A stretch of DNA of 64,000 nt from positions 248,001 to 312,000 of the forward strand of contig NZ_LJSD01000051.1 of assembly GCF_001303895.1 (NCBI RefSeq). Reading direction: 5' to 3'. Each line of letters starts with the position of its first letter. Within the stretch, counting starts at the first letter, position 1. Both the position numbers and the translations under genes were made by a program. The notes below the pieces were generated by a model. It was not told the origin of the DNA and did no database searches. It saw only the letters and a program-made list of their open reading frames with translations. This DNA is from Mesorhizobium sp. 1M-11 (lineage in GTDB: Bacteria; Pseudomonadota; Alphaproteobacteria; Rhizobiales; Rhizobiaceae). Below, piece by piece: positions 34,047-43,261 of the stretch.

Positions 34047-34987
34047 TGGACGCCGTCGAGATCCTCTTCACTGCAAGCTTCTGGGTCGCCGCGATCCGCA
34101 TCGCGTCGCCCTTGATCTTCGCCACCATGGGCGAACTGATCTGCGAGCGTGCCGGCGTGCTCAATCTCGGCATCGAAGGCATCATGACTGCCGGCGCCTT
34201 CGCCGGCTGGTTCACCGTCTATATGGGCGGGGATCTGTGGACCGGGGTGCTGGTGGCCGCACTTGTCGGCATGGGTTTCGGCCTGCTGCACTCCCTGCTC
34301 ACCGTGCCGCTCGGCCTGTCGCAGCATGTCGTCGGCATCGGCGTGACGCTGCTGGCGACCAGCCTGACCTACTATGTCTATCGGCTGGCCCTGCCCGAGG
34401 TGACGTCGCCGCCGAAGATCGAGCCGTTCCAGCCCTGGGCCGTGCCCGGTCTGTCGAAACTGCCGGTGGTCGGCGAAGCGCTGTTCACACAGACACCACT
34501 GACCTATCTCGCCTTCATCCTGGTCATCCTGGTGGCCTGGGGGCTATACCGCACGCCGCTCGGCCTTGCCGTGCGTGCGGTGGGCGAGAACCCGGGCGCG
34601 GTCGAGGCGCAGGGTATTTCCGTGACCGCCATGCGCATGGGCGCGGTGATGACCGGCAGCGCGCTGATGGCGATCGGCGGCGCGTTCCTGACCATGTCGG
34701 CCTTCAACTCGTTCTTCTTCAACATGATCAACGGGCGCGGCTGGGTCTGCATCGCGCTGGTGGTGTTCGGCTCCTGGCGGCCTGGCAAGGCGCTGCTCGG
34801 CGCCATCCTGTTCGCCGCCTTCGACGCCTACCAGATCCGGCTGCAGCAGCTCTCCGGCGGCGTGGTGCCCTACCAGGTCTTCCTGATGCTGCCCTATGCG
34901 CTTTCGATCCTTGCCCTCATTGTGGTTGCAAGACGGGCGACCTATCCAAAGGCCCTCATGGTCCCCTACCAGAAAGGCGAGCGATGA
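34043..34987 (+). CDS. Nucleoside ABC transporter permease 2 (YufQ type)
   Basis: A 314-residue partner permease: RIASPLIFATMGELICERAG, VLNLGIEGIMTAGAFAGW, VGIGVTLLATSLTYY and the loop LAVRAVGENPGAVEAQGISV mark the YufQ group. The ATG at 34043 overlaps the stop of permease 1; a second ATG follows directly. Its own stop overlaps the deaminase ATG (ATGA), so import and deamination are translationally linked. Confidence 0.9.
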   Translation: MMDAVEILFTASFWVAAIRIASPLIFATMGELICERAGVLNLGIEGIMTAGAFAGWFTVYMGGDLWTGVLVAALVGMGFGLLHSLLTVPLGLSQHVVGIGVTLLATSLTYYVYRLALPEVTSPPKIEPFQPWAVPGLSKLPVVGEALFTQTPLTYLAFILVILVAWGLYRTPLGLAVRAVGENPGAVEAQGISVTAMRMGAVMTGSALMAIGGAFLTMSAFNSFFFNMINGRGWVCIALVVFGSWRPGKALLGAILFAAFDAYQIRLQQLSGGVVPYQVFLMLPYALSILALIVVARRATYPKALMVPYQKGER

Positions 34988-36261
34988 ATTTCGACCTGAT
35001 CGTCAAGACGGCAACGCTGGCCGACGGCCGCATTGCGGATATCGGCATCAAAGGCGACAAGATCGCGGCCATCGAGCCGAAGATCGAGGCCGAAGCCGGT
35101 CGCGTCATCGATGCGACGGGCAATCTGGTGTCGGCGCCTTTCGTCGATCCGCATTTCCACATGGACGCCACGCTGTCCTACGGCATTCCGCGCATCAACG
35201 CCTCGGGCACGCTGCTGGAAGGCATTGCGCTGTGGGGCGAGCTGAAGCCGCTTTTGACGCATGAAGCCGTGAAGCAGCGCGCGCTCGCCTATTGCGACTG
35301 GGCGGTGTCGATGGGCCTGCTCGCCATCCGCACCCATGTCGATACCTGCGACGACCGCCTGCTGGCGGTCGAGGCCCTGCTCGAGGTGAAGAAGGAGGTT
35401 GCGCCCTACATCGACCTGCAGCTCGTCGCCTTCCCGCAGGACGGGCTCTACCGCGCGCCGAACGCGCGCGAAAACACCATCCGCGCGCTCGACCTCGGCG
35501 CCGACATCGTCGGCGGCATTCCGCATTTCGAACGCACCATGGAGGACGGCCGCCGTTCGCTGACGGAGCTCTGCGAGATCGCCGCCAAGCGGGGGCTGAT
35601 GGTCGACATCCATTGCGACGAAACCGACGATCCGCTGTCGCGCCATATCGAGCAGTTGGCCTATGAGACGCAGCGGCTCGGCCTGCAGGGGCGCGTCGCC
35701 GGCTCGCACCTGACCTCGATGCATTCGATGGACAATTACTACGTCTCGAAGCTGATCCCGCTGATCGCCGAAGCACAGGTGTCGGCGATCCCCAATCCGC
35801 TGATCAACATCATGCTGCAGGGCCGCCACGACAGCTATCCGAAGCGCCGCGGCATGACGCGCGTGCCGGAGATGCTGAAAGCCGGCATCCGCGTCGGCTG
35901 GGGCCAGGATTGCGTGCTCGACCCGTGGTATTCGCTGGGCACCGCCGACATGCTGGACGTCGCCTTCATGGGCCTGCATGTGGCGCAGATGTCATCGCCG
36001 GCCGACATGGCGCGTTGCTTCGACATGGTCACCAACGTCAATGCCGCGATCATGGGACTGGACCACCTCGGCATGGAAGTCGGCAAGACCGCCTCGATGG
36101 TGATGCTGGATGCCGGCAACCCGATCGAGGCCATTCGGCTCCGCGCCGAGCGGCTGTGCGTGATCGCGAAGGGCAAGGTGGTGGCTGAGCGGCCGAAGCG
36201 CGACACGGCGCTGAACATCGCCGGGCGGCCATCGAGCATCAACCGCCGGCACAGGGCGTAG
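34984..36261 (+). CDS. codA: CodA-like amidohydrolase (cytosine/oxo-purine deaminase type)
   Basis: A 425-residue zinc- or iron-dependent amidohydrolase closest to cytosine deaminase. Metal ligands are present: His57 and His59 (DPHFHMD), His210 with Glu213 (IHCDETDD), His242 (GSHLTSMHS) and Asp309 (GWGQDCVLDPWY). In E. coli CodA the last block is GHDDVFDPWY; here the residue after the metal Asp is Cys310 instead of Asp, a position known to govern base selectivity, and His before it is Gln. So the substrate may be another base such as isoguanine or a modified pyrimidine. Start overlaps the permease stop. Cytoplasmic; acts on what the upstream importer brings in. Confidence 0.8.
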   Translation: MNFDLIVKTATLADGRIADIGIKGDKIAAIEPKIEAEAGRVIDATGNLVSAPFVDPHFHMDATLSYGIPRINASGTLLEGIALWGELKPLLTHEAVKQRALAYCDWAVSMGLLAIRTHVDTCDDRLLAVEALLEVKKEVAPYIDLQLVAFPQDGLYRAPNARENTIRALDLGADIVGGIPHFERTMEDGRRSLTELCEIAAKRGLMVDIHCDETDDPLSRHIEQLAYETQRLGLQGRVAGSHLTSMHSMDNYYVSKLIPLIAEAQVSAIPNPLINIMLQGRHDSYPKRRGMTRVPEMLKAGIRVGWGQDCVLDPWYSLGTADMLDVAFMGLHVAQMSSPADMARCFDMVTNVNAAIMGLDHLGMEVGKTASMVMLDAGNPIEAIRLRAERLCVIAKGKVVAERPKRDTALNIAGRPSSINRRHRA

Positions 36262-36380
36262 AACAACGGGGCAGGCTTCGACGCGATCTTTGCCGCAAAG
36301 TCCAAATTTTGACGATTGTCCAAATTGCAAAGGCTTATAAGAATATCCACAGATGATTCTCGGAATGTCTCCAACTTGAG

Positions 36381-39300
36381 ATGTTTCGCGGAAGAGGAAT
36401 GCGCAGGTTAAGGGGTGGCTGCGTGGAAATACCAATTGCCGCTGCAAGCTTCGGCGCGTTTGCCGACAAGTTTCTGAAGACGGCGTTACTGAGTTCCACT
36501 GTCAGTCATCGTTGCTTCCTGGCCGCCACGCTGACGACGCTGCTGCCCTCCGCGCAGGCGCTCGCGCAATGCGCCCCGCCGCCGCCTGCGGCGGTCAGCA
36601 TCTCCTCCGGCAGTTGTGGGGATCCGGCATTCACCGCGCGGGAGAGTGCGGGCACTGTGGTCGAGGTCACCGGTACCGGAAGCTACAGCGCCACCTCCAC
36701 GCAGCTCTTGGTAACCGGCAGCGGCTACGGCGCACATGCCACCGGCGGCGGGACGATCTCGCTCACCGGCGACAACAGCATCGCGCTGAGCGAGATCACG
36801 ACCTATGGCATGGGCAGCCACGCCCTCTATGCCGATGGCGGCGGACTAATCACCGGCGACAACACCGCCATCTACACGAACGACGCCGGCGCCTACGGCG
36901 TCGGGGCGGTCGGAACCGGCAGCAGGGTTACGCTGTCCGACGGTTCGGTGAACACTTCCGGCGACGGCTCGCATGGCGCCTATGCGGCCAGCGGCGGGAC
37001 GATCTTGCTGACGCGCGCCGACATCCAGACCTATGGCGTGGGTGCTTCCGCCGCCTTCGCGGACGCCGGAGGCTCGATCACCCTCAACAGCCTGAACACG
37101 TTCAGCTTCGGAGACAATGGCCCGGGCGCCGTCGCCTCCGGCGCCGGCAGCAGCCTTGCCCTGAACAGCACCTATGTGAACGTGCTGAGCAACGGCAGTG
37201 CCGGTCTGTTCGCCATCGGTGGGGGAACGATCACCGCGAGCGGTGGAGCCATCGCGACCGGCGATTATTACGGAGGCACCATCATCGCCGACACCCCCGG
37301 CATCCTCGCCCGAGGCGCCGGCAGCAGCATCCGGGTCAGCAATGGCGCGACTTCCGCCACCTATGGCGCGAACAGCCCTGGCGTATGGGCGGATGCCGGA
37401 GCCCGGATCGACTTCTCGGGCTACGGCATTTTCACCTATCAACCCAATTCCCCCGGCGCGGCGGCAAGCGGGGCGGGCAGCACGGTCACCCTGACCAACA
37501 CCATCGTTCGCACATCCGGCCCTGCCAGCGCTGGCGTGCTTGTCACCGACACAGGCACGGTCATCGTGACGGGCAGCGAGATCACCACCGGATACCGCGT
37601 GACCGGGAGCAATCCTCCGGTACTCCAGTTCCCGGACGCCCAGATCGGCCTGGAGGCTCATGGCGCGGATGTGATCGGAGCCGGCAGCCAGCTGCAGGCC
37701 GCGAACGACAGGATCACCACCAAAGGCGACAGAGCCGTGGGCGTCAGGGTCAGTCAGGGCGGCGCGGCCTCGCTCGCCGGCGGCTCGGTGACCACCGCCG
37801 GCAGCGCCGCACATGGTATCGCCGCGATCGACGGGGGCACGCTTGCCGCTACTGGCACCGCGGTCGCGGTGAACGGCGCCGGATCGGCGGCGATCTATCT
37901 CGCCGGCAGCGCACCGAGCACCGTGTCGGTCACCGGCGGCAGCCTGAGCGCCACCGGCGAGGCGATCGTGCTCGCCAAGGGCGGGACCGGTACCGTCTCG
38001 ATCAGCGGCACCACGATCACCCCCGCCATTGTGAACGGCCGGCCGTTGCTGGCGCGGGTGACCGAGGATGCCCTGAACAACCCGGCCAATCTGACGCTGA
38101 ACATCGCCGCCATCCCGACGCTCACCGGCGACATCATCGTCGATCCCTCGACCCTCAGCTACAATCTCAGCAACAGCAATTGGACCGGCAATCTTGTGCT
38201 GACCGGCCCGGGCAACACCGCCACCGCCAGCCTGACCACGGCGCGATGGACCGGCGACCTGCTGGCCGATGCCGGCAACACCGCCGATGTGGCGTTGGCG
38301 CAAGGCAGCCTCTGGATCGGCCTGGCGCGGAACACGACCGATGTTGCCATCGATGGCAGCAGCGCCTGGAACGTCACCGGGGATTCCAACGCGACCGGCA
38401 CGGTGACCAATGCCGGCCTGATCCAGTTCCTCGCACGGCCGGGAGCCTACAGCACGCTGACGGTCGGCAACTACGCCGGCAACAACGGCAGCATCGGCTT
38501 CAACACCTATCTTGGCGCGGACAACTCACCGAGCAACCTGCTGGTGATCGATGGCGGCCGGGCAAGCGGTACCTCTTCGGTGCTGGTGGACAATGCGGGC
38601 GGTCCAGGGGCGCAGACCCTGGCGGATGGCATCCGGCTGGTGCAGGTGACCGGTGGCGGCACCACCGCGACGAACGCCTTCACGCTCGGCCAGCGCGTTG
38701 CCGCCGGCGCCTATGAGTACCAGCTCTTCCGCGGCGGCAGCACCAGCGCCGATGACTGGTTCCTGCGTTCCCACCTCATCAACCCGCCGACGACCCCGAC
38801 GACGCCGAGCGGTCCCGACATCCCGCTCTACCGTCCGGAGGTAGCGCTCTATGCACCGATCCCGGCGATCGGCCGGCAGATGGGGCTCGCGACCCTCGGT
38901 ACCCTGCATGAGCGCGTCGGCGAGGAAGAGAACATCCGCAGCTTGACCGGCCGCGGCTACGCCAATGGCGGCTGGGGCCGCGTCTTCGGCGAGAACACGC
39001 GCGACCAGTGGGACGGTACCGTCGACAGCCGCGCCGCCGGCGACCTCGTCGGCATACAGGTTGGTCTCGATATCATCCGCACCGATTCCTATGCCGGCGA
39101 TCATCGCGACCATCTCGGCGTCTATGGTGCCTATACCGATTACAGTGCGCACTCGGTCTCCGGCTTCGCCCTCGGCATCGAGAACCTTCGTGTCGGCCGT
39201 CTGTCGATGGCAGGGCCTTCCCTCGGCGCCTACTGGACCCATTTCGGGCCAGGCGGCTGGTATGTCGACGCCGCCTTCCAGAGCAGCTGGTACGACATCA

Positions 39301-39812
39301 ACGCGCGCTCGGACTACGGCGCCGCGCTATCCACCGACGCCACCGGCTATACCGCCTCCCTGGAGGCCGGTTACCCGATCCGCTTCGGCGAAGGCAATCG
39401 CTGGCAGATCGAGCCGCAGGCGCAGATCATCTCCCAAACCATTTCGGTGGATAGCTCCAGCGACGCCTACTCCGGCGTGAGCTGGAATGAGGGCCATGCC
39501 TGGACAGGACGGCTGGGGGCGCGGATGCAATATACCGATCAGGACGCGCGTGGCACGCTCTGGCAGCCTTATGCGCGGATCAATCTCTGGCACGCTTTCT
39601 CCGGTAATGACAGCGCGATCTTCGGCCCCGCTTCACCCACCATCGAGACCCGCTTCGGCGACACCGCGCTCGAGGTCGGCGGTGGCGTCACCGCGCGGGT
39701 CAACCAGAACGTGAGCATCTACGGACAAGGCTCCTACCGTTGGTCGCTCGACGGCAGCCGCAGCCGCCAGACCGCAACCGCAGGCACCGTCGGCATCCGC
39801 CTCAACTGGTAG
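36381..39812 (+). CDS. Autotransporter with beta-solenoid passenger (up to 1143 aa)
   Basis: A type Va secreted protein. After an extended N-terminus the signal segment CFLAATLTTLLPSAQALAQ is seen near residues 45-65. The passenger (about 70-800) is Gly/Thr/Ser-rich with imperfect repeats of the form GSHALYADGGGLITGDN and GVGASAAFADAGGSITLNS, about 35-45 residues each, predicted to be a beta-helix. The linker PEVALYAPIPAIGRQMGLAT near 825 and the barrel from about 853 (NGGWGRVFGENTRDQWDGT) to the C-terminal LNW fit the autotransporter translocator. Start uncertain: ATG 36381, ATG 36399 or GTG 36423 (best site, AAGGGG). Probably surface-displayed adhesin; not tied to neighbours. Confidence 0.88.
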   Translation: MFRGRGMRRLRGGCVEIPIAAASFGAFADKFLKTALLSSTVSHRCFLAATLTTLLPSAQALAQCAPPPPAAVSISSGSCGDPAFTARESAGTVVEVTGTGSYSATSTQLLVTGSGYGAHATGGGTISLTGDNSIALSEITTYGMGSHALYADGGGLITGDNTAIYTNDAGAYGVGAVGTGSRVTLSDGSVNTSGDGSHGAYAASGGTILLTRADIQTYGVGASAAFADAGGSITLNSLNTFSFGDNGPGAVASGAGSSLALNSTYVNVLSNGSAGLFAIGGGTITASGGAIATGDYYGGTIIADTPGILARGAGSSIRVSNGATSATYGANSPGVWADAGARIDFSGYGIFTYQPNSPGAAASGAGSTVTLTNTIVRTSGPASAGVLVTDTGTVIVTGSEITTGYRVTGSNPPVLQFPDAQIGLEAHGADVIGAGSQLQAANDRITTKGDRAVGVRVSQGGAASLAGGSVTTAGSAAHGIAAIDGGTLAATGTAVAVNGAGSAAIYLAGSAPSTVSVTGGSLSATGEAIVLAKGGTGTVSISGTTITPAIVNGRPLLARVTEDALNNPANLTLNIAAIPTLTGDIIVDPSTLSYNLSNSNWTGNLVLTGPGNTATASLTTARWTGDLLADAGNTADVALAQGSLWIGLARNTTDVAIDGSSAWNVTGDSNATGTVTNAGLIQFLARPGAYSTLTVGNYAGNNGSIGFNTYLGADNSPSNLLVIDGGRASGTSSVLVDNAGGPGAQTLADGIRLVQVTGGGTTATNAFTLGQRVAAGAYEYQLFRGGSTSADDWFLRSHLINPPTTPTTPSGPDIPLYRPEVALYAPIPAIGRQMGLATLGTLHERVGEEENIRSLTGRGYANGGWGRVFGENTRDQWDGTVDSRAAGDLVGIQVGLDIIRTDSYAGDHRDHLGVYGAYTDYSAHSVSGFALGIENLRVGRLSMAGPSLGAYWTHFGPGGWYVDAAFQSSWYDINARSDYGAALSTDATGYTASLEAGYPIRFGEGNRWQIEPQAQIISQTISVDSSSDAYSGVSWNEGHAWTGRLGARMQYTDQDARGTLWQPYARINLWHAFSGNDSAIFGPASPTIETRFGDTALEVGGGVTARVNQNVSIYGQGSYRWSLDGSRSRQTATAGTVGIRLNW

Positions 39813-39936
39813 GCTGTTGCGCGCGGCCAGCCGGCGATCTGCTTCCGAGGGCTATGGATCGGCGCTCCCCGACAGGAGGGCCGAGGCCCGCAAAGCGGCG
39901 TACGGACCTCGGTTGTCGCGTGACAACGGCCGATCT

Positions 39937-39957
39937 GGCTGACAGCCATTGTCAGCC
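39937..39957. terminator. Hairpin between convergent autotransporter and AHSA1 genes
   Basis: Perfect 8-bp arms GGCTGACA and TGTCAGCC around GCCAT, overlapping the last codons of the AHSA1 gene. A longer GC-rich dyad precedes it. There is no T-run, so termination strength is uncertain. Confidence 0.3.
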
Positions 39958-40443
39958 GGCCATGCGGCCTGCCTTGATGTATTCCACCATCTGCGAAATG
40001 ACCGTGCCCCAGCCGTCGTGGAAGCCCATTTCCTCGTGCTTCTGGCGGCTGGCTTCCTCGCCATGGATCGCGACGGCGCGGTAGCGCGTGCCCTCGCCGT
40101 TGCGGGCGAAATCCAGCACGGCGGTGAAGAACGGATTGGGCGATGGCCGATAACCACCGAGCAGCGTGTCGGTGGTGATCAGGCGTTCGAACGGCTTCAC
40201 TTCGAGATAGCAGCCGCTGTTGGGGAACTCCTGGCCTTCGGGCGAGCGCATCGTGAAGTTCATCGCCCCGCCCGGACGCACGTCCAGCTCGCAGGCGGTG
40301 ATCGTCCAGGGCTTCGGGACGAACCAGTGACGCAGATGTTCCGGCGTGGTCCAGGCACGCCAGACGAGTTCCACCGGCACGTCGAGTTCGCGTTCCAGCA
40401 CGAGGTCGAGTTTCGGATCGATCGTGATCTTGGGCAATGTCAT
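39952..40443 (-). CDS. SRPBCC/AHSA1 domain protein
   Basis: A 163-residue START-like (AHSA1) protein: LERELDVPVELVWRAWTTPE, HLRHWFVPKPWT, DVRPGGAMNFTMRSPEG and GWGTVISQMVEYI are the family blocks. Such proteins bind small hydrophobic ligands in a deep cavity; in bacteria they are very often paired with an ArsR-type repressor as here. The start overlaps the stop of the repressor gene (ATGA), so both are made from one transcript. Ligand unknown. Confidence 0.88.
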   Translation of the reverse strand: MTLPKITIDPKLDLVLERELDVPVELVWRAWTTPEHLRHWFVPKPWTITACELDVRPGGAMNFTMRSPEGQEFPNSGCYLEVKPFERLITTDTLLGGYRPSPNPFFTAVLDFARNGEGTRYRAVAIHGEEASRQKHEEMGFHDGWGTVISQMVEYIKAGRMAG

Positions 40444-40814
40444 TGGGTACCTTCCTCCTTCAGTTTAAGCAGATAGCTGTCCAGCCGATCGAGCCGGCGC
40501 TCCCAGAACCGTCGCTGGCGTCCGAGCCAGTCTTCGGCAAGTTTGAGCTGATCGGCGGCCAGTTCGTAGGTTCTCACGCGCCCGGCCTTGTGCGAGCGCA
40601 CCAGGCCGCTCCCTTCCAGAACCTTCAGGTGCTCGACGAAAGACGGCAGTGCCATGCCGTAGGGCGCGGCAAGTTCGCTCACCGAAGCGGGGCGTGTGGA
40701 GAGCCGTTCCAGGACACTGCGGCGTGTCGGATCGGACAAAGCGCGAAAGATACTGTCCACGACGGCTGGATTGGGCATCTGCGGCTGCGAGCCGCCGCGC
40801 GTTTGCGGTGTCAT
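40440..40814 (-). CDS. ArsR-type helix-turn-helix repressor
   Basis: A 124-residue winged-helix regulator: VVDSIFRALSDPTRRSVLER, then PASVSELAAPYGMALPSFVE, HLKVLEGSGLVRSHKAGRVR. The metal-binding Cys motif of ArsR/SmtB proteins is absent, placing it in the metal-independent group that pairs with AHSA1 proteins. The ATG at 40814 gives the usual length; the frame continues upstream but lacks homology. A dyad 62 bases upstream is the likely site of autoregulation. Confidence 0.87.
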   Translation of the reverse strand: MTPQTRGGSQPQMPNPAVVDSIFRALSDPTRRSVLERLSTRPASVSELAAPYGMALPSFVEHLKVLEGSGLVRSHKAGRVRTYELAADQLKLAEDWLGRQRRFWERRLDRLDSYLLKLKEEGTQ

Positions 40815-40875
40815 GTCCTGACCCTTCGAAACCTGCAGGAGACCTATGATCGGGGCAGCGTCATAACCCGGCAAT

Positions 40876-40899
40876 ATACTTAGGTCAAATCCTTAGTAT
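40876..40899 (-). promoter_or_regulatory. Operator dyad of the ArsR/AHSA1 pair
   Basis: Arms ATACTTAGG and CCTTAGTAT (8 of 9 positions symmetrical) around TCAAAT lie in the AT-rich gap between crcB and the repressor gene. Position and symmetry suit an autoregulatory ArsR-family site. Confidence 0.5.
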
Positions 40900-40936
40900 T
40901 TGATCTTGCGAAAGACGGGCCAACGTGCCGCACCGC

Positions 40937-41368
40937 TCAGGCATCTTCCTCGAGAACCGTCTGCGCGATCCGGACCTCGCCGAGGTTGAGATATGAGGCG
41001 ATCAGATGCCCGGCCGCGACGGCCGCGGTGCACAGTGCGATCGAGGCGGCAATGTTGATTGCCGCTCGAAAGACCGCGCCGGACCTGAGCAGATCCAGGG
41101 TCTGCAGGCTGAAGGAGGAAAAGGTGGTGTAGCCGCCACAGATGCCGATCATGACGAACAGCCGCAACCCCTCGGACACCGGGTAGCGCCCCTGCGCAAG
41201 GGTGAGCGTGCCGAAGAAACCGATCAGCAGCGAGCCGGTCACATTGATGATGATGGTGCCCCAGGGCAGTTGACCGCTGATCGGCAGGGCCAGCCAGGAC
41301 ACCAGATAGCGCGCCAGTGTTCCGAGCGCGCCGCCGAGCATGACCACGAGGCAATTGGTGAACGACAT
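40937..41368 (-). CDS. crcB: Fluoride channel CrcB/Fluc
   Basis: A 143-residue four-helix membrane protein that exports fluoride as a dual-topology dimer. Hallmarks: GGALGTLARYLVSWL, GTIIINVTGSLLIGFF with the conserved Asn, GICGGYTTFSSFSLQ with the phenylalanine box, and a fourth helix in the second half. The ATG at 41368 has a GGAAGGAT site; upstream frame is not homologous. A fluoride riboswitch lies directly ahead of it, which confirms both the assignment and the control by fluoride. Confidence 0.95.
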   Translation of the reverse strand: MSFTNCLVVMLGGALGTLARYLVSWLALPISGQLPWGTIIINVTGSLLIGFFGTLTLAQGRYPVSEGLRLFVMIGICGGYTTFSSFSLQTLDLLRSGAVFRAAINIAASIALCTAAVAAGHLIASYLNLGEVRIAQTVLEEDA

Positions 41369-41421
41369 TTTCGATCCTTCCATGCGGCAGGATCGAGACA
41401 GACTCCCACCGCGTCGTTGCG

Positions 41422-41482
41422 CAGCAGGAGTCATCAGCCATCAGCGGCGGTTTCGGGAGAACTCCATTCCCATCGCTCCCAG
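41422..41482 (-). promoter_or_regulatory. Fluoride riboswitch (crcB motif)
   Basis: Read on the minus strand, the leader contains GGGAGCGATGG, then GGAGTTCTCCCGAAACCGCC and, after a short loop, GGCTGATGACTCCTGC. These match the conserved parts of the crcB/fluoride RNA, including the pseudoknot partners GATGG...AACCGCC and the closing GCTGATGACTCCT block. It ends about 54 bases ahead of the crcB start, leaving room for an expression platform that overlaps the ribosome site. Confidence 0.85.
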
Positions 41483-41615
41483 TCTGGCGTGAAGGACGCG
41501 TTATTGCAAGGTCTCGCACAGGAAGACCGTCCAACCCGCCGCGCATCGCCGACGCGCTGAAATTCGTGCAAGGATGTTGTAGAAGCCAAGGCAGAAGAAC
41601 CGTGACAGGTGCAGC

Positions 41616-42416
41616 ATGAAAGTCCTTTCCCACAGCGTTGACGTGTTGGCCGCGACATCCGGAGGATGGCGCATCTGGTCTCTGTCGGATGGCCATGTCG
41701 ACATGGAAGCGACCCTGTTGAGAGACGCCGACGACAATCCCTTCCCGGCGACCGTCAAGGCCGACGATCTGGTTCGTCTGTCCGTCAATTGTTTCGTCGC
41801 CACGGGGCCAGCCGGGCAGAGCGTTCTTGTCGACTGCGGCGCCGGCGGGAGCTGGGAACCGACCATGGGCAACCTCGAGAAGGCGATGGAAGAGGCCGGG
41901 ATCGATCCGGCTTCGATCACGACCATGGCGCTGACGCACCCCCATGAAGACCATGTCAGCGGACTGCTGACGCCCGACGGCCGCGCGCTTTTGCCGAAGC
42001 TGAAGACGATCGTGATAAACGAAGCGGCGGTCGAGGGCTTTTTTGCCAAAGCGCATCTCGAACCATTCCGGCCTCTGCTGAAACCTGTTCGAGATGGCGA
42101 GAAACTGGAAGAAGGATTGCAGGCGGTCGCGCTGCCGGGCCATGCCCCTGGCCACACGGGCTACGCCCTCAAGACCGATGAAGATGACTTCCTGTTCTTC
42201 GGGGATGTCGTGCATGTTCCGGCAAAGCAGTTTGCCGATCCGACGGTCAGCTGGGCCTATGACCACGACCAGCCGACCGCGCGTACGACGCGGTCGAAAA
42301 TCCTGCGGCAGGCAGCAAGCCAGGGAACATGGATCGCCGGAGCGCATCTCGGCAGGCCGGGGATCGGCCGGCTGATCTCCAGGGATGGGGCTTATACCTA
42401 CGAGCCGGCTGGCTAG
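41616..42416 (+). CDS. MBL-fold metallohydrolase
   Basis: A 266-residue metallo-beta-lactamase-fold enzyme. The zinc motif reads THPHEDHVSG (His108, His110, Asp112, His113), with further ligands in LPGHAPGHTGY and FFGDVVHVP, and a late GAHLGRPGIG where the last His is expected. Related proteins hydrolyse lactones or phosphate/sulfate esters; nothing here points to one substrate. No signal peptide. Start ATG with AGGTG ahead. A broken second copy of its C-terminal half lies 850 bases downstream, beyond the phosphotransferase gene. Confidence 0.85.
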   Translation: MKVLSHSVDVLAATSGGWRIWSLSDGHVDMEATLLRDADDNPFPATVKADDLVRLSVNCFVATGPAGQSVLVDCGAGGSWEPTMGNLEKAMEEAGIDPASITTMALTHPHEDHVSGLLTPDGRALLPKLKTIVINEAAVEGFFAKAHLEPFRPLLKPVRDGEKLEEGLQAVALPGHAPGHTGYALKTDEDDFLFFGDVVHVPAKQFADPTVSWAYDHDQPTARTTRSKILRQAASQGTWIAGAHLGRPGIGRLISRDGAYTYEPAG

Positions 42417-42425
42417 AGGTTGCGA

Positions 42426-43157
42426 ATGGGATGGGAAGCACTGGCATATTGGGGGAAAGACGCCACCCGATTGGAACGGCTTACCGGCGGGGTCGCCAAC
42501 GACGTCTGGAGGGTGCGGATCGACGGGCGGCTTGCCATCGCGCGCCTCGGCACGCGGAGCGACGCCGATCTGGGTTGGGAAATGGGTCTTCTCCAGCACC
42601 TTGACCGAAACGGCATGACGGTACCGGTCCCCATCCCGACGGTGGACGGCCGGCTGTTCGTCGATGGTCTGGTGGTGATGCGATACCTGGAAGGTGGACC
42701 ACCGGAGACGGAGCGCGACTGGCGCCGCGTGGCCGACACGCTGCGCGAACTGCACTGGCTCACGCAGGACTGGCCGCAGCGCCCGGGCTGGCGATCCTCC
42801 ACCGACCTGCTGAAAACTGACCGGGGAACACGCATCGATCTCACCGCGATGCCGGCCGAGGGCGTTGCCCGATGCCGGGCGGCCTGGGCGCGGCTTGCAG
42901 GCCGCCGGACATGCGTCGTCCACGGCGATGCCAACCCACGCAACATCCTCATGACGGAGGATCGGGTCGCGCTCATCGACTGGGACGAGTCCCATGTCGA
43001 CGTTCCCGATCTCGACCTTGAACTGCCCCACAATGCCGCCGATCTTGACCCGGACGCATGGGATATCGCCCATCAGGCCTCAGCCGCCTGGGAGGCCGCG
43101 GTTTGCTGGAAGGACGACCTTTCAGTCAGGCGGCTCGCCGAGGTTCGGGCGGTGTAG
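42426..43157 (+). CDS. Aminoglycoside phosphotransferase-family kinase
   Basis: A 243-residue protein-kinase-like phosphotransferase. The ATP-binding start is LTGGVANDVWRVRIDG; the catalytic loop VVHGDANPRNILM (Brenner motif) and the metal Asp in VALIDWDESHVD are intact. The family phosphorylates small molecules such as antibiotics, homoserine or choline; the true substrate is unknown and resistance should not be assumed. The ATG at 42426 follows the MBL gene stop by 10 bases with AGAGG ahead, so the two are probably one operon. Confidence 0.8.
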   Translation: MGWEALAYWGKDATRLERLTGGVANDVWRVRIDGRLAIARLGTRSDADLGWEMGLLQHLDRNGMTVPVPIPTVDGRLFVDGLVVMRYLEGGPPETERDWRRVADTLRELHWLTQDWPQRPGWRSSTDLLKTDRGTRIDLTAMPAEGVARCRAAWARLAGRRTCVVHGDANPRNILMTEDRVALIDWDESHVDVPDLDLELPHNAADLDPDAWDIAHQASAAWEAAVCWKDDLSVRRLAEVRAV

Positions 43158-43261
43158 CCAGAAGTTTTCCAGTGCGACACCTGCGTGCTTTCTCCGTGGC
43201 GCTTCTCTAAGGCGAACTGAACCCGGCTTCAGCTTCAGAAGCTTCGGCTCGAAAGCGGACA

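Noticed and set aside
36846..38303. A 485-codon minus-strand frame in the first autotransporter gene
   Set aside because: Antisense of a repeat-rich passenger, with no start signal and shadow composition.
40893..43073. A 726-codon minus-strand frame covering crcB, the MBL gene and the phosphotransferase
   Set aside because: It runs antisense to or out of frame with three recognised genes and a riboswitch. Its similarity to the minus frame at 43122-43553 only reflects the duplicated MBL DNA.
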